From positions 170,991,703 to 171,055,702 of the forward strand of contig NC_057800.1 in NCBI RefSeq assembly GCF_018294505.1: 64,000 nt of DNA. Direction: 5' to 3'. Origin of the DNA: Triticum aestivum. Its lineage: Eukaryota; Streptophyta; Magnoliopsida; Poales; Poaceae. A program made the translations under genes and the position numbers. Shown piece by piece: positions 43,285 through 54,477 of the stretch (position 1 is its first letter; every line of letters starts with the position of its first letter). A model generated the notes under the pieces. It was not told where the DNA came from. It was given only the letters and a program-made list of their open reading frames with translations, and made no database searches.

Positions 43285-45280
43285 CCCCCCTCCAAAATTC
43301 GCGGTTCCCCTCTCCCGAAACCCTAGATCCTCCCCTCTCCGCGCGGTCGGACACGTCCGCCGGCCGCCGGACCGCGTCTGCCGCCCGCTTGGTCCAATCC
43401 CGCGCCGCCACGTGGCGCCGCACCGCCTCCCGCGCCGCCGGCCCGTGAGCCCGGGTCAGGCCCCCGCGGCCCGGATCCTCCCCGCCGCCTCCTCGCTCCA
43501 GGCGCGCCGCCCCGACGCCGGAGCTGCTCGCCCCGCCGCCACGCCGTCTCGCCGGCGAACTTAGAGCTCCGCGCCGGCCACCGCCCGATGCGGCCGGACC
43601 ACGCCGCCGCCCCACGCCGCGGTCGCCGCCTCCGCCGCCCCACGCCGCGGCCACCGCCCTCTCCGGTCATCTCTCCGGCCTCCCTCGTCGTCTCCGGCCA
43701 CCGCGCCTCCTCAGCTCTGGCGAACAGTGCTCCCCCGGCGAACCTCGTTTTCCGTGCGGCTGGATCTGGATCTGAGTTACCCCCTCGGTTGACTTTTTCT
43801 CAGAAAACCCTAGATATTTTGTCATGTTCATCGTGCCGTAACTTTGCATCCGTAGCTCCATTTTGGGCATATAGCATATCAAAATGTTCGTCTCAGAGAG
43901 CACATCATTTCATCTCATTGCATCATTTTCATTTGAGTTCATCTTGATGCCCGAAATTCTGTTGGAAGAGTGCTACTTGAGTTAATTGCCAGATCTGCTA
44001 CTTCAATTAGCTTTTTGTCATTTTTGCCATGATTATTGTGTGCATGATATGCCCCTGAGCTCTACATATGTTTTGTTATATACTTTGTCACCTTTCCAGA
44101 GGTGCCATCCATGTATTTTTGTGATGTGTGTGGTGACTAGCACAATCTTGCAAAGTGGTGCATTTGTTAATGTTGATTTCAGGGACTTAGCAATTCCACT
44201 AAGTCCTTGAGCTGTTCTTATCAATATGCCATATGTTCTTGTTGTTTCCTAGTGATCCGTGCCTCTTTTGAGGATAATCAGTAAGGATGTTTTGTTAATC
44301 TTGTAGTGCTCTATCCATCTGTGTCTTTGTTTGCAATTATGGAGCACCCTAGCTTGAGTCAATCGAGCTCTACTTTTGTCATTTCATGAATCTGGGCAGA
44401 TTGTCTACTTGTTAGCGATTTTGCCGAGGATGTTGTAGTTGATCCGTGCATGATATGTTATTGTTCTTGCCTTGTCTAGCTTGTATAATGTGTATTCTTG
44501 ATGGGTGTATGCTTAGATTGTCATGACTTGCTCTGTAGTGAGTGCATCGAGCTCGTAAACATGCCTACTTCATATCTGTTTTGCATGCTCCAGTTTTTCA
44601 CTAAGTCTGTGATCTGTTTAAGTTTTTGTCATGTTCACATGCTTGTAATTGTATTTTCTGATCCCTTTTGGCTCAAGGTCACTAAGTGACTTTTGTTAAG
44701 CTCCTTGATTAGCTCCATACCATGCTTTACTTTGCCATGTTCAGGCTCTGTAGCATATAGTTTTCATGCTCCAAAGTGTGCTACCTGTTCTGAAATTCCA
44801 AACAAGTGTTAATTTCACTAAGTCTGAAATCTGTTTACCAATTGCATTTTTGCCATGCTTGTTTGAACCTGTTAATGGATGAATTGGCCATAGCTCAGTG
44901 TTCCTCTTTTGTTAAGCATCATGAATGGATCCCTGCCATGTATTTTGTTACCATGTTTGGGTGCTGTAGCATAATTATCTTGTTGCATTTAGATGGCTAC
45001 TTGTTGTATATCGCAGACCAGTGCCATATTTGTTTTGCTTGCCATTTCCAAACTGTCTCTCCGATTCCGGCGTTCTTTATATCGTTTTCAAGCGAAATCA
45101 TCTCACCTTTCCAGTGGCACACTTGGATTTCGAAGTTGAGGCCAGGTTCATTCATTCCTTGTCAAATCTTGCATATGCATCCCATATCGCATCCCGCATA
45201 GCATACCATGTTTGCATCATGTTGTTTGAGTTGTGCACGTGGTTGATTGCGTTCCTTTTGCTTGTTTGTCTTGTTTGGGT

Positions 45281-45367
45281 AGAGCCGGGAGACGAGTTCG
45301 CTAGCGAGGAGCCCGTTGACTTTGCTTTCGAGGATCCAGTCAACTCTGACAACTTTGCAGGCAAGAT
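45281..45367 (+). other. coding-looking acidic block in the solo LTR (1)
   Basis: Seen: after an acceptor-like 'tttgggtag' the frame gives 'EPGDEFASEEPVDFAFEDP', very acidic with a strong codon pattern in AT-rich surroundings. It could be an internal exon of a peptide encoded by the LTR transcript. Confidence 0.4.
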
Positions 45368-46532
45368 GATCATACCCTCGAAATCACTTCTATCTTTGCT
45401 TTGCTAGATGCTCGCTCTTTTGCTATGCCTATGCTATGATGCCTACCACTTGCTTATCATGCCTCCCAAATTGCCATGTCAAACCTCTAACCCACCATGT
45501 CCTAGAAAACCGTTGATTGGCTATGTTACCGCTTTGCTCAGCCCCTCTTATAGCGTTGCTAGTTGCAGGTGAAGATTGGAGATCGTTCCTTGTTGGAACA
45601 TTATTTACTTGTTCGGATATCACTATATTATCGTTATCTTAATGCATCTATATACTTGGTAAAGGGTGGAAGGCTCGACCTCTTGCCTAGTGTTTTGTTC
45701 CACTCTTGCCGCCCTAGTTTCCGTCATATCGGTGTTATGTTCCCGGATTTTGCATTCCTTACGCGGTTGGGTAATAATGGGAACCCCTTGACAGTTCGTC
45801 TTGTTTTAAAACTCTTCCAGCAATGCCCAACCTTGGTTTTACCATTCGCCACCTAGCCTCTTTTTTCCCTTGGGTTCCCGGAGCCCGAGGGTCATCTTAT
45901 TTAAACCCCCCCCCTCGGGGGCTAGTGCTCCTCTGAGTGTTAGTCCGAACTAGGCAGCCTGCAGGGCCACCTCGGGGCAACTTGAGGGTTGGTTTTACTC
46001 GTAGCTTGACCTATCTGAGTGTGCCCTGAGAACGAGATATGTGCAGCTCCTATCAGGATTTGACGGCACATTCGGCGGTGTTGCTGGTTTAGTTTTACCT
46101 TGTCGAAATGTCTTGTAACCGGGATTCCGAGTCTGATCGGGTCTTCCCGCTAGAAGGTATATCCTTCGTTGACCATGAGAGCTTGTCATGGGCTAAGTTG
46201 GGACTCCCCTGCAGGGTTTTGAACTTTCGAAAGCCGTGCCCGCGGTTATGGGCAGATGGGAATTTGTTAATGTCCGGTTGTAGATAACTTGAACCTTAAC
46301 TTAATTAAAATGAATCAACTGTGTGAGTTGCCGTGATGGTCTCTTCTCGGAGGAGTCTGGGAAGCGAACACGGCGTTGGAGTAATGCTTGCCGCAGGTTG
46401 TTCTCTAGTTATTCGTTCGCGCTTTGCCTTCTCTTCTCGCTCTCTTTTGCGAACAGGTTAGCCACCATACATGCTAGTCGCTTGCTGCAACTCCACATTT
46501 TTACCTTGCCTTTCCTACAAGCTTAAATAGTC

Positions 46533-46696
46533 TTGATCGCGAGGGTGCGAGATTGCTGAGTCCCTATGGCTCACAGTTTACTTCCAAACCAGATGCAGGG
46601 CCAGACGACTCCGTTCCAGATGACACGTTAGAGCTCAAGTGGGAGTTCGACGAGGACTCACGCCGTTACTATGTATCTTTCCCTGATGATCAGTAG
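46533..46696 (+). other. coding-looking block in the solo LTR (2), ends in TAG
   Basis: Seen: an open frame of about 54 codons without ATG, with 'DDSVPDDTLELKWEFDED' and 'RRYYVSFPDDQ', stop at 46694-46696. The acidic style resembles the block at 45281, suggesting 3' exons of one gene. Function unknown. Confidence 0.4.
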
Positions 46697-47619
46697 TGGT
46701 GCCCAGTTGGGGCGATCGGGACCGTGTCGCATGTTGGGTTGGTCTTTTATTTTGGCACAGTAGTCGGCCATGAGTGATTGGATGATGTAATGCTATTTAT
46801 GTACTTTGATTGACGTGGCGAGTGTAAGCCAACTATGTTTACTTTTCCCCTTATCTGGTTTAATGCTACTTAGTTGGTTACTATGCCTCTAAGTCATGCC
46901 TCAACGCGTAGGAGATATAGCCGCATCGAGGGTGTTACACGCCTGGAGTTTTATCTCGAAACCCTCTTTCCGTTTAACCAACTCAAACAAGTTTTTGCCT
47001 CAGTAAAATTTGACCTAGATCCAGAATAGTAAACAAAGCTTGTTTCTTTCACCGTTGTCTTTCGTTGCTTCATTTGATTTGATTCTTTTTGCCAGCCAGA
47101 GTTCTTAACACTACAAAAAAAGACACATCCGTGACATTTTGGGCTGAACGAAATTTTTTTCCTGTCATACATATGACACTTCTATGACAATAATTGTGAC
47201 AAAACCCGATATCATCATAGATGTGGTGGGCTCCTACTTCTATGACAAAAAAACATGACAAAAAATGGGTTTTTCGTCCTGGTCGGGCCGGAGATGCAGC
47301 TGCATGACATTCTTTGGGTCGTCCATGACGGAAAAAACCATGGTAGAAGCGAGGGCGAGGAAAATTTCGGGGAGTTCCTGGTTACGGTGGGAGGTTGGGG
47401 GCCGAGCGATGCGCGTTTCTCTCGTACACGTACGCGCATGTGTGCGAGGCGTTGGCTCTAACTGAACCCGAGCAAGGCATTGGGCTCTAACTGAACCCGA
47501 GCGATTGCACTGCAGGCTACGCGTTACTGAACCCGAGCGATCGATCAATGGCTGTTAACTGAACCTGATCGAGCGATTCCTTCACTACTGCTGCTAACTG
47601 AAGCCGATCGCTGCTGCCT

Positions 47620-48030
47620 CTGGATGAACAGTGAGCGTTGCGGGGGGGGGGTGGATGAACAGTTCCCGGTGGGGGTGGATGAACAGGACCCCGTGGTGTT
47701 GCCTCTGGATGAACAGGACCCCGATCGATCGAGCCAGTTGGGGCTGGATGAACAGGACCCCGTGGAGGGCTGGATGAACAAGACCACCCCGTGGAGGGCA
47801 GGATGAACAGTAGACAGTGGAGGGCAGGATGAACAGTAGCCCATGGAGGGGTGGTTGAACAGGAACCCGTGGAGAGGGCTGGTTGAACAGTAGCCGGTGG
47901 AGTAGCGCACGGTGGAGGCTGGATGAACAGGAGCCCGTGGATGAACAGTCGTAGGTGGAGGCTGGAGGAGGTCGACGGTGGATGAACAGTAGCTCGTGGA
48001 GGCTGGAGGGGGTCGACGCTGGAGATGAAC
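47620..48030. repeat. minisatellite with 'ggatgaacag' core
   Basis: Seen: the core 'gatgaacag' (or 'gttgaacag') recurs more than a dozen times, spaced about 20-45 nt, mixed with 'cccgtgga'. It keeps several frames open on both strands, which explains long spurious ORFs here. Confidence 0.85.
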
Positions 48031-48048
48031 AGTATCCCGTGGAGTCCC

Positions 48049-48330
48049 GTTTTGCGGTACGCCACACCCCTCCCGATGAACAGGACCCCTGTTTCGACCA
48101 TCACGCTCCAACACAAGTCCGTTTCCTCCGTTTTGCGGTACGCCACACCCCTCCCGATCAATAGGACTCCCGTTTCGACCGTAGGAGGTCCGTTTCCTCC
48201 GTTTTGCGGTACACCAGACCCCTCCCGATGAACAGGATCCCGTTTCGAATGTGGCCGGTCGAACACAAGGTCGTTTCCTCCGTTCTGCGGTACGCCAGGC
48301 CTTGTTTCCATCGTCTGTTCCGTGCAAGCC
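48049..48330. repeat. 71-81 bp tandem repeat
   Basis: Seen: 'gttttgcggtac' (or 'gttctgcggtac') starts units at 48049, 48130, 48201 and 48282, each continuing 'gccacacccctcccgat' and 'cccgtttcgac'. Confidence 0.85.
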
Positions 48331-48361
48331 CTCCCGATGAACACGACGCATTCCGTTGCCT

Positions 48362-48440
48362 CCCCATGAACACGACGCATTCCGTTGCCTCCCCATGAAC
48401 ACGACGCAATCCGTTGCCTCCCCATGAACACGACGACAAT
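48362..48440. repeat. 29 bp tandem repeat
   Basis: Seen: 'ccccatgaacacgacgca' repeats at 48362, 48391 and 48420 with spacing 29, with a diverged copy just upstream near 48333. Confidence 0.9.
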
Positions 48441-48937
48441 GATGTTTCTCCGTTCCGACCCAGCCATGTACACGAGCCCTGGTCGTATGTATGCGCGAGT
48501 AGGCGTTCGAGACCCCGCCCGTATGTACACATACGTGGCCGTATTTTCTTTCTTGCACCCTGGCCGCCTCTACTACGACACATGCGCGCCTCTACATCGA
48601 CCAGTATATATGTACGTACACGTTCGCGACCAAAATGACAACACTATGTACGCTTTGACCAGGTGGGTCCCGACTATCAGGCACTTCCTTGTGTGCGAAG
48701 ATGTAGCTGGTGGGTCCCAGCAGTCAGGGGGCCGAAATACGATGGCCCGTCTGGTGGGTCCCGTTGTCAGGTGGAGGAATAATTATTTTGCACGTAATAA
48801 GGAAGCCGTTCCTTGACCACGTTGACCACGCCGCGCCGAGAGCACCAGGGCGGTGGACGACAGCGGGGCCTAGGAAGGGGACGACGCGGAGCCGGGGAAG
48901 ACGCGGCAGTGGATGCCCACGCGTAGAGGAGTATGAG

Positions 48938-50010
48938 TGTCGGTGTCAAAACCGGCGGATCTCGGGTAGGGGGTCCCGAACTGTGTGTCTAGGCCGGATG
49001 GTAACAGGAGGCAGGGGACACGATGTTTTACCCAGGTTCGGGCCCTCTTGATGGAGGTAAAACCCTACGTCATGCTTGATTAATATTGAAGATATGTGTA
49101 GTACAAGAGTAGATCTACCACGAGATCAGAGAGGCTAAACCCTAGAAGCTAGCCTATGGTATGATTGTATGTTGTGATTGTTGTCCTACGGACTAAAACC
49201 CTTCGGTTTATATAGACACCGAAGAGGGTTAGGGTTACACAAGGTCGGTTACAAAGGAGGAGATATCCATATACGTATTGCCTAGCTTGCCTTCCACACC
49301 AAGTAGAGTCCCATCCGGACACGAGACGAAGTCTTCAATCTTGTATCTTCATAGTCTAACAATCCGGCCAATGGAGATAGTCCGGCTGTCCGGAGACCCC
49401 CTAATCCAAGACTCCCATAGTAGCCCCTGAACCAGGCTTCAATGACGATGAGTCCGGCGCGCCGTATTGTCTTCGGCATTGCAAGGCGGGTTCCTTCTCC
49501 GAATACATGACAGAAGAAGTTGAATATGAGGATAGTGTCCGGCCCTGAAAAATAAATTCCACATTCCACCGCAGAGAGAATAACATTTTCGCAGATCTAA
49601 TTTGCTGGCTTGTTTTGGCAGCATGATGTTACGTCACGGCCCGGTGATTATTTGAACCGTTTCTTTTAACCAGCTCCACACATAACGCGAGGCAGTTTCG
49701 TGACACGCCTTGCTGAAGCGGAGATCGTGTTCCCCCAATTAAGGGATTCTCATTAATGCAGTCGTGGGTAACCCAACTATGTCTAGGACCCCTAGATTAT
49801 AGGCAAGTCCTAAACGGCTACGGAGAGAACTCCTGATATTCACCCTCTTTATAAAGGGACGAGGTTTTTGCTTTTTGTCTCTCGTGCTCAATCGAACCCT
49901 TCCTCCGCCTCGAGTTCTAACACCCAAAGCCCAGGTTAGGTGCTCCAGATCTTCAATCATGTCCGGATCCAGCCTTCAAGGCCAATGGATGCCCTCCTCC
50001 TCCGTTACTT
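48938..50010 (+). mobile_element. Fatima-like gypsy, 5' end only
   Basis: Seen: LTR 48938-49417 ('tgtcggtgtcaaaacc' to 'gactccca'), a leader of about 540 bp, then a gag start ('MSGSSLQGQWMPSSSVT' from ATG 49959). The element breaks off near 50010, where copia sequence starts. A TATA-like 'ggtttatataga' lies in the LTR (near 49205) and a second 'ctttataaag' in the leader (near 49850). Family name from memory. Confidence 0.65.
49959..50010 (+). pseudogene. Fatima-like gag, first codons only
   Basis: Seen: ATG 49959 in 'tcaatcATGtcc'; about 17 codons are element-like, after which the frame runs into copia sequence and stops at 50069. The rest of the element is deleted. Confidence 0.55.
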
Positions 50011-50136
50011 TCATTTCTCATGTCCTCACACTACTTTATCTGTTCTGTTCCTTGATGAAATTGATCTGATGAATTGATGTCATATTCTTCACTGATGAAG
50101 TATATGAGTTTGTAAGCTGCACTAATTCATCTGCAG

Positions 50137-51048
50137 GATGATCAACCCAAAGCCACTGAGTGGGTCCTCGATAGTGGATGTACAAATCACATGACTGGTG
50201 ACAAGAATCTATTGATGGATGCTCCATTATCTCCGTCACATCTGAAGCATATCATCTTTGCTGACAAAGGCAAAAGTCAGGTATTGGGTCTAGGTAAGGT
50301 TGCGATCACAAAGGATCGACACATGGACAAAGTCATGCTTGTTGAGTCCTTAGGATACAACCTTATGTGTGTCACAATGCTTTGTGATCTTGATATGGTT
50401 GTTGTCTTTGGCAACTACCGTTGTGTTGTGCTTATGGAAGCTGACAATTCCAAAGTCGTCGAAGGCTTTAGGAGAGGAGACCAGTATATTGTTGATTTCT
50501 CTACAGGACCACAACCAGCCGTGTGTCTACTTGCAAAAGCTTCAGAAGGTTGGCTCTGGCATCGACGACTTGGTCATGCAGGCATGAGGAATTTGAACAC
50601 GCTTCCAAAGAAGAAGCATGTCATTGGCATCAAGAATGTCAAATTCCTCAAGGATCACCTATCTGGAGCCTGTGAAGCTGGGAAGATGACAAAGGCCAAG
50701 CATCCAGCGAAGACTATCATGACCACCACTCGCCCATTTGAATTGCTTCACATGGATCACTTTGGTCCTAATAATTATTCTGCTGTTTCAAATGAAGCAT
50801 CTCAATATGGCTTTGTTATTGTTGATGATTACTCTCATTACACATGGGTACACCTTGTTACTTACAAACATGAAGTGCAGGAAGTCTTCAAACGCTTTTC
50901 CTCGAGGGCTTCAACCAACTTTGGTGTGAAGATCAAGCACATCAGAAGTGACAATGGCACTAAGTTCAAGAATTCTGGTCTCGATGACTATCTTGATGAA
51001 CTTGGTATTACTCATGAGTTATCTGCTCCTTATACTCCTCAGTGCTAA
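50137..51048 (+). pseudogene. copia protease and truncated integrase
   Basis: Seen: after an acceptor-like 'tctgcag' the frame begins DDQPKATEW and reaches the intact protease motif 'VLDSGCTNHM'. 'WLWHRRLGHAGMRNL' and 'GACEAGKMTKAKH' form the integrase zinc-binding region. Catalytic 'HMDHFGPN' and 'RSDNGTKF' are present, but the frame ends at 'APYTPQ' directly before the segment that should hold the catalytic Glu. The next bases encode the downstream 'CWIRDPHHNLKFAPKAHEG' region. So an internal deletion removed the third catalytic residue. Confidence 0.85.
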
Positions 51049-52483
51049 ATGTTGGATTAGAGATCCTCATCACAACTTAAAATTTGCACCGAAAGCACAT
51101 GAAGGTTTTATGCTTGGTTACGGAAAGGACTCGCACACCTACAGAGTCTTCAACAACGTTCTTCACAAGGTTGTTGAAACTATAGATGTGCGGTTCGATG
51201 AAACTAATGGCTCGCAAAGAGAGCACCTACCTACTGTGATAGATGAACCAGCACCTGAGGAAACTATCAAGTTTAAGGCTAATGAGGATGTCATTCCCAT
51301 TGAAGAGTCTGCTAAAGAATTCATTCCAGAACATGAAGAACGTTGAGCTAATGCACCTGAAGAAAATGCTGATCAAATTCTTCAATGACAACCAGCTCAT
51401 CCTCGCATTGCAAAAGAAGTGCAAGTCGAAAAGATCATCAATGACATCAAAGCGCCAGGTCCTCTCACATGCTCAAAAACTTCACATTTATCTAACTTTT
51501 GTGGGCACTATGCTTTTGTCTCTATTATAGAGCCCACTAAGGTAGATGAAGCATTTCTGGAGCCTGAGTGGATTCAGGCCATGCAAGAAGAATTACATCA
51601 ATTCGAGCTCAACAATGTCTGGGAACTGGTCAAACATCCAGATCCTCACAAGCACAATATCATTGGCACAAAGTGGATCTACCGCAACAAGCAAGATGAA
51701 AATGGCCTTGTGGTGAGGAATAAGGCACGGCTCGTAGCTCAAGGCTACACACAGGTTGAAGGAATTGATTTCAACGAAACTTTTGCCCTTGTTGCTAGAC
51801 TTGAGGCTATTCGCATATTACTTGCTTATGCTAACCATCATGATATCACTTTATATCAAATGGATGTGAAAAATGCATTCCTCAATGGTAAGCTTGAGGA
51901 AGAAGTATATGTTACTCAACCCCCAGGTTTTGAAGATCCAAAGAATCCCGACAAAGTCTTTAGACTCAACAAGGCCCTCTATGGCCTCAAGCAGGCCCCA
52001 CGGGCGTGGTATGATACCTTGAAGGAATTCTTCATGAAGAGAGGCTTCAAACCCGGTTCACTCGACCCTACTCTTTTCACTAAATCTTATGATGGTGAAT
52101 TGTTTGTGTGCCAAATATATGTTGATGATCTTATCTTTGGTTGTACTGACCAACGTTATAGTGATGAATTTGCCTATATGATGAGTGAAGAATATCAAAT
52201 GTCTATGATGGGAGAGTTGAAATTCTTCTTAGGTCTTCAAATTCGTCAACAACGCAATGGCATATTCATATCCCAGGAGAAATACCTCAAGGATGTACTG
52301 AGTAAATTCGGCATGCAAGATTGCAAAGGAGTCAAAATTCCTATGCCCACAAATGGTCATCTGTGCACTGATGAAAATGGTATTGACTTCGATCATAAGG
52401 TATACCACTCCATGATTGGCTCTTTATTGTACTTACGTGCATCTAGGCCAGATATAATGCTTAGTGTTTGCATGTGTGTCTGA
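51049..52483 (+). pseudogene. copia reverse transcriptase
   Basis: Seen: a linker ('EESAKEFIPEHEER', stop 51346, frameshift) then a 354-codon frame from 51419 with '[20 protein letters not shown]', '[20 protein letters not shown]', '[13 protein letters not shown]', active site 'IYVDDLIFG' and '[13 protein letters not shown]'. TGA at 52481-52483 comes right after 'SVCMCV', where relatives continue into 'FQATPKESHHKAMKH'; that text follows in the same frame. Confidence 0.9.
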
Positions 52484-53071
52484 TTTCAAGCTACACCGAA
52501 GGAATCACACCATAAGGCTATGAAGCATATTCTTCGATATCTAGCTCACACACCAACACTTGGATTATGGTACCCCAAGGGCTCGGCTTTTGATCTCATT
52601 GGATATTCTGACTCTGACTATGCTGGTGATCGTGTGGACCGCAAGTCAACATCTGGTACATGTCATTTCCTCGGACGATCTTTGGTCTGTTGGTCCTTGA
52701 AGAAACAGAATTGTGTATCACTATCTACTGTTGAAGCTGAGTACATTGCCGCTGGTTCTTGCTGTGCTCAATTGCTATGGATGAAGCAAAATCTCAAGGA
52801 CTACGACGTCAACATGAAGATTGTGCCTCTCTTCTGTGACGATGGGAGTGCCATCAAGATTGCTCACAACCCAGTTCAGCACTCGAAGACAAAGCACATT
52901 TAGATTCGTCATCATTTTCTTCGTGATCATGTGTTGAATGGCGACATTTCTATTGAGCATGTGAAGACTGAAGAAGAGCTAGCCGATATCTTCACAAAGC
53001 CCTTGGATGAGAAGAGATTTAGCAAGTTGCGGTGTGAGCTAAATATCCTAGAATCTTCTAATGTTCTTTGA
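52484..53071 (+). pseudogene. copia RNase H
   Basis: Seen: 'GYSDSDYAGDRVDRKSTSG', 'LSTVEAEYIAAGSC', 'FCDDGSAIKIAHNPVQHSKT', then TAG at 52901 where Gln or Glu is expected before 'IRHHFLRDHV'. The frame ends at TGA 53069 after 'LADIFTKPLDEKRF'. D-E-D residues are present. Confidence 0.9.
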
Positions 53072-53346
53072 AAGGGACACTCATCCTAACACTTATGCAA
53101 AATTGATGACTTTGATGTGCAACACATGAAGAAACGTTTTTCTTCAATCAATAAAGAACAACACTACTAGTGTGAAGAAATTAACAAAGAATTTGATTCT
53201 CAGAACCCTACGATAATTGTACGCGATGTCTGAAATCATCATTCTTATACGGTGGGTCACGCCACCACCAAAAGTTGAAATTCCTCAGTTGTTCATATCC
53301 TTCAACTTTGCATTGTATTCATTGTTTCCATCGCTTTCTTCATTGG

Positions 53347-53364
53347 CTATATATATATATATAA
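53347..53364. repeat. short (TA)n run
   Basis: Seen: about nine TA units in the spacer between RNase H and the env-like region. Confidence 0.85.
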
Positions 53365-53717
53365 GTTTATGTCCTCTACAGCATTCACTTATTGCTAATT
53401 CTTCAAGTTGGTTTTTCTGCTAAGTGAATGTGATCGGACCCTTCCCCTCTATGCTATACTCAACCCAATCTGTTCATAAATTCTTCATGTGCATTCTATT
53501 TGAAACTCGTTCAAAATCTTCATTGTGCCCTTTTCAGCTCAAGAAATTGCGAACGGAATGTTAAAACCTATCTTATCTAAATTTTCAGCTTTGCTGCTCA
53601 AACCGTTCCGCATCCCACGATACACTTATCCATTCACCCACGATCGCACGCGATCTCCACCTCTTAGTACGTGGGTGACACATGTCAAGCGAATGAGAAG
53701 GGTCAGGGGCACGTTCG

Positions 53718-53762
53718 TCCAATTTCTTCGGGCGAACAGTTTTTCACCATGGCTATAAATAT
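53718..53762 (+). promoter_or_regulatory. internal promoter-like block before the env-like ORF
   Basis: Seen: 'gtccaattt' (CCAAT-like, 53718) about 35 nt upstream of 'ctataaatat' (53753-53762), followed by a CT-rich leader and 'aaaccctagc' (about 53823). A donor-like 'ccaggGTAATTA' near 54030 and an acceptor-like 'atttgcag' near 54409 would give a 5' UTR intron before ATG 54478. It suggests separate transcription of the downstream gene. Confidence 0.5.
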
Positions 53763-54477
53763 CCCTCCTTCCCTTCCTCACTTCTTTTACTCCGCTCGAT
53801 CTCTCTCCAGCTCGAGCTTCTCAAACCCTAGCGCCCCCGCTACTTCATCATCGCCGGTGAGGAAGAGCTTCACTGCCTCGACCTCGTCACCGACATACTC
53901 GCACCGACCATGGAAATCTTCACTCCGCTGCCGCCGTAGCCGTCTTCCTCCGCCAAGTTAGGGCGTGGAAGATCTACACAGATGAATTTCACCTCTTCAC
54001 TTCACTGTTCGTCGTGTTCTTCATCCAGGGTAATTAAAAGTTACTTTTACTGCCCTCGTTGATTCGAATGATTATCTACAAAATCTTCAAAGGTGTTTTT
54101 CTTCAAATCCTCACACACTAAACACCTCACAAGTCATCTGTTCTTGATTTGTTTCTCTCAGCATCATTTTTCTTCAAGATTCCTCAATTGTGTGGATCTT
54201 CGATCTATACAACGCTGGAACCTAAGAAAAAGAACGCTTAGTGAAATTCTTCAAGACTCATCTGGTCAAATTCCTCAAACTTATTCTTTTTGAAAAACCT
54301 TCTGAGAACGCATATGACCTCTCCAAATTCCTCGCAACTATACTCTATTCACATGTACTCATGTCAGCTGCTGAATCACTAGGTTCTCATCAACTTAACT
54401 CATTTGCAGCGTTCCTCGAAGAAAAGTTGCATACTTCTTCAGAGAATTTGATTGTTCAAATTCCTCAACTGAAGAAA

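Larger units (their letters stand above)
42743..46939 (+). mobile_element. 4.2 kb solo LTR, TSD CGCCT
   Basis: Seen: 4197 bp with 10 bp perfect inverted ends (TGTAACACCC/GGGTGTTACA) and identical flanks cgcct (42738-42742 and 46940-46944), the site being single-copy in the 5' LTR at 33512. It has no PBS, PPT or pol. It contains a TATA box, a GC-rich first exon-like region, long AT-rich introns-like stretches and two short coding-looking blocks. TGTAACACCC ends and this length fit another Tekay/Del-type family, but a non-autonomous element cannot be excluded. Confidence 0.8.
32414..47108 (+). mobile_element. Tekay/Del-like chromovirus (Ty3/gypsy), nearly complete
   Basis: Seen: 5' LTR 32414-35086, tRNA-iMet PBS, orf0, gag, protease, RT-RNase H, integrase, chromodomain, PPT and 3' LTR from 41659. 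The 3' LTR is interrupted by a solo LTR (42743-46939) and cut at 47108 by a CACTA element; gag is interrupted by another solo LTR (36386-37501). Inserted in the Tat-2 antisense gene; left flank 'gagcc' (32409-32413). Known: a chromodomain and an ORF upstream of gag both fit the Tekay/RIRE3 group. Confidence 0.9.
41659..47108 (+). repeat. Tekay-like 3' LTR, interrupted and truncated
   Basis: Seen: 41659-42742 and 46945-47108 align with 32414-33690 of the 5' LTR. The 4.2 kb between them is an insertion with its own target-site duplication. The LTR then stops at 'gttcttaa' (47108), where a CACTA element begins; the rest of the LTR is outside the window. Confidence 0.9.

Noticed and set aside
43274..43947. 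Long ORFs on both strands in the GC-rich part of the 4.2 kb LTR
   Set aside because: Extreme GC content removes stops; Ala/Arg/Gly runs without motifs.
47620..48440. CRISPR-like array
   Set aside because: Repeats are direct minisatellites with no unique spacers of constant length, and the context is a plant transposon.
47517..48558. Two overlapping 337-residue minus-strand ORFs
   Set aside because: They lie wholly in minisatellites whose units keep several frames open; composition is Ser/Pro/His repeats ('CSSTPP') without domain features.
49840..49960. Separate promoter in the Fatima-like leader ('ctttataaag')
   Set aside because: The TATA-like word is present, but the LTR has its own TATA-like box and nothing shows a second start; kept only as a note.
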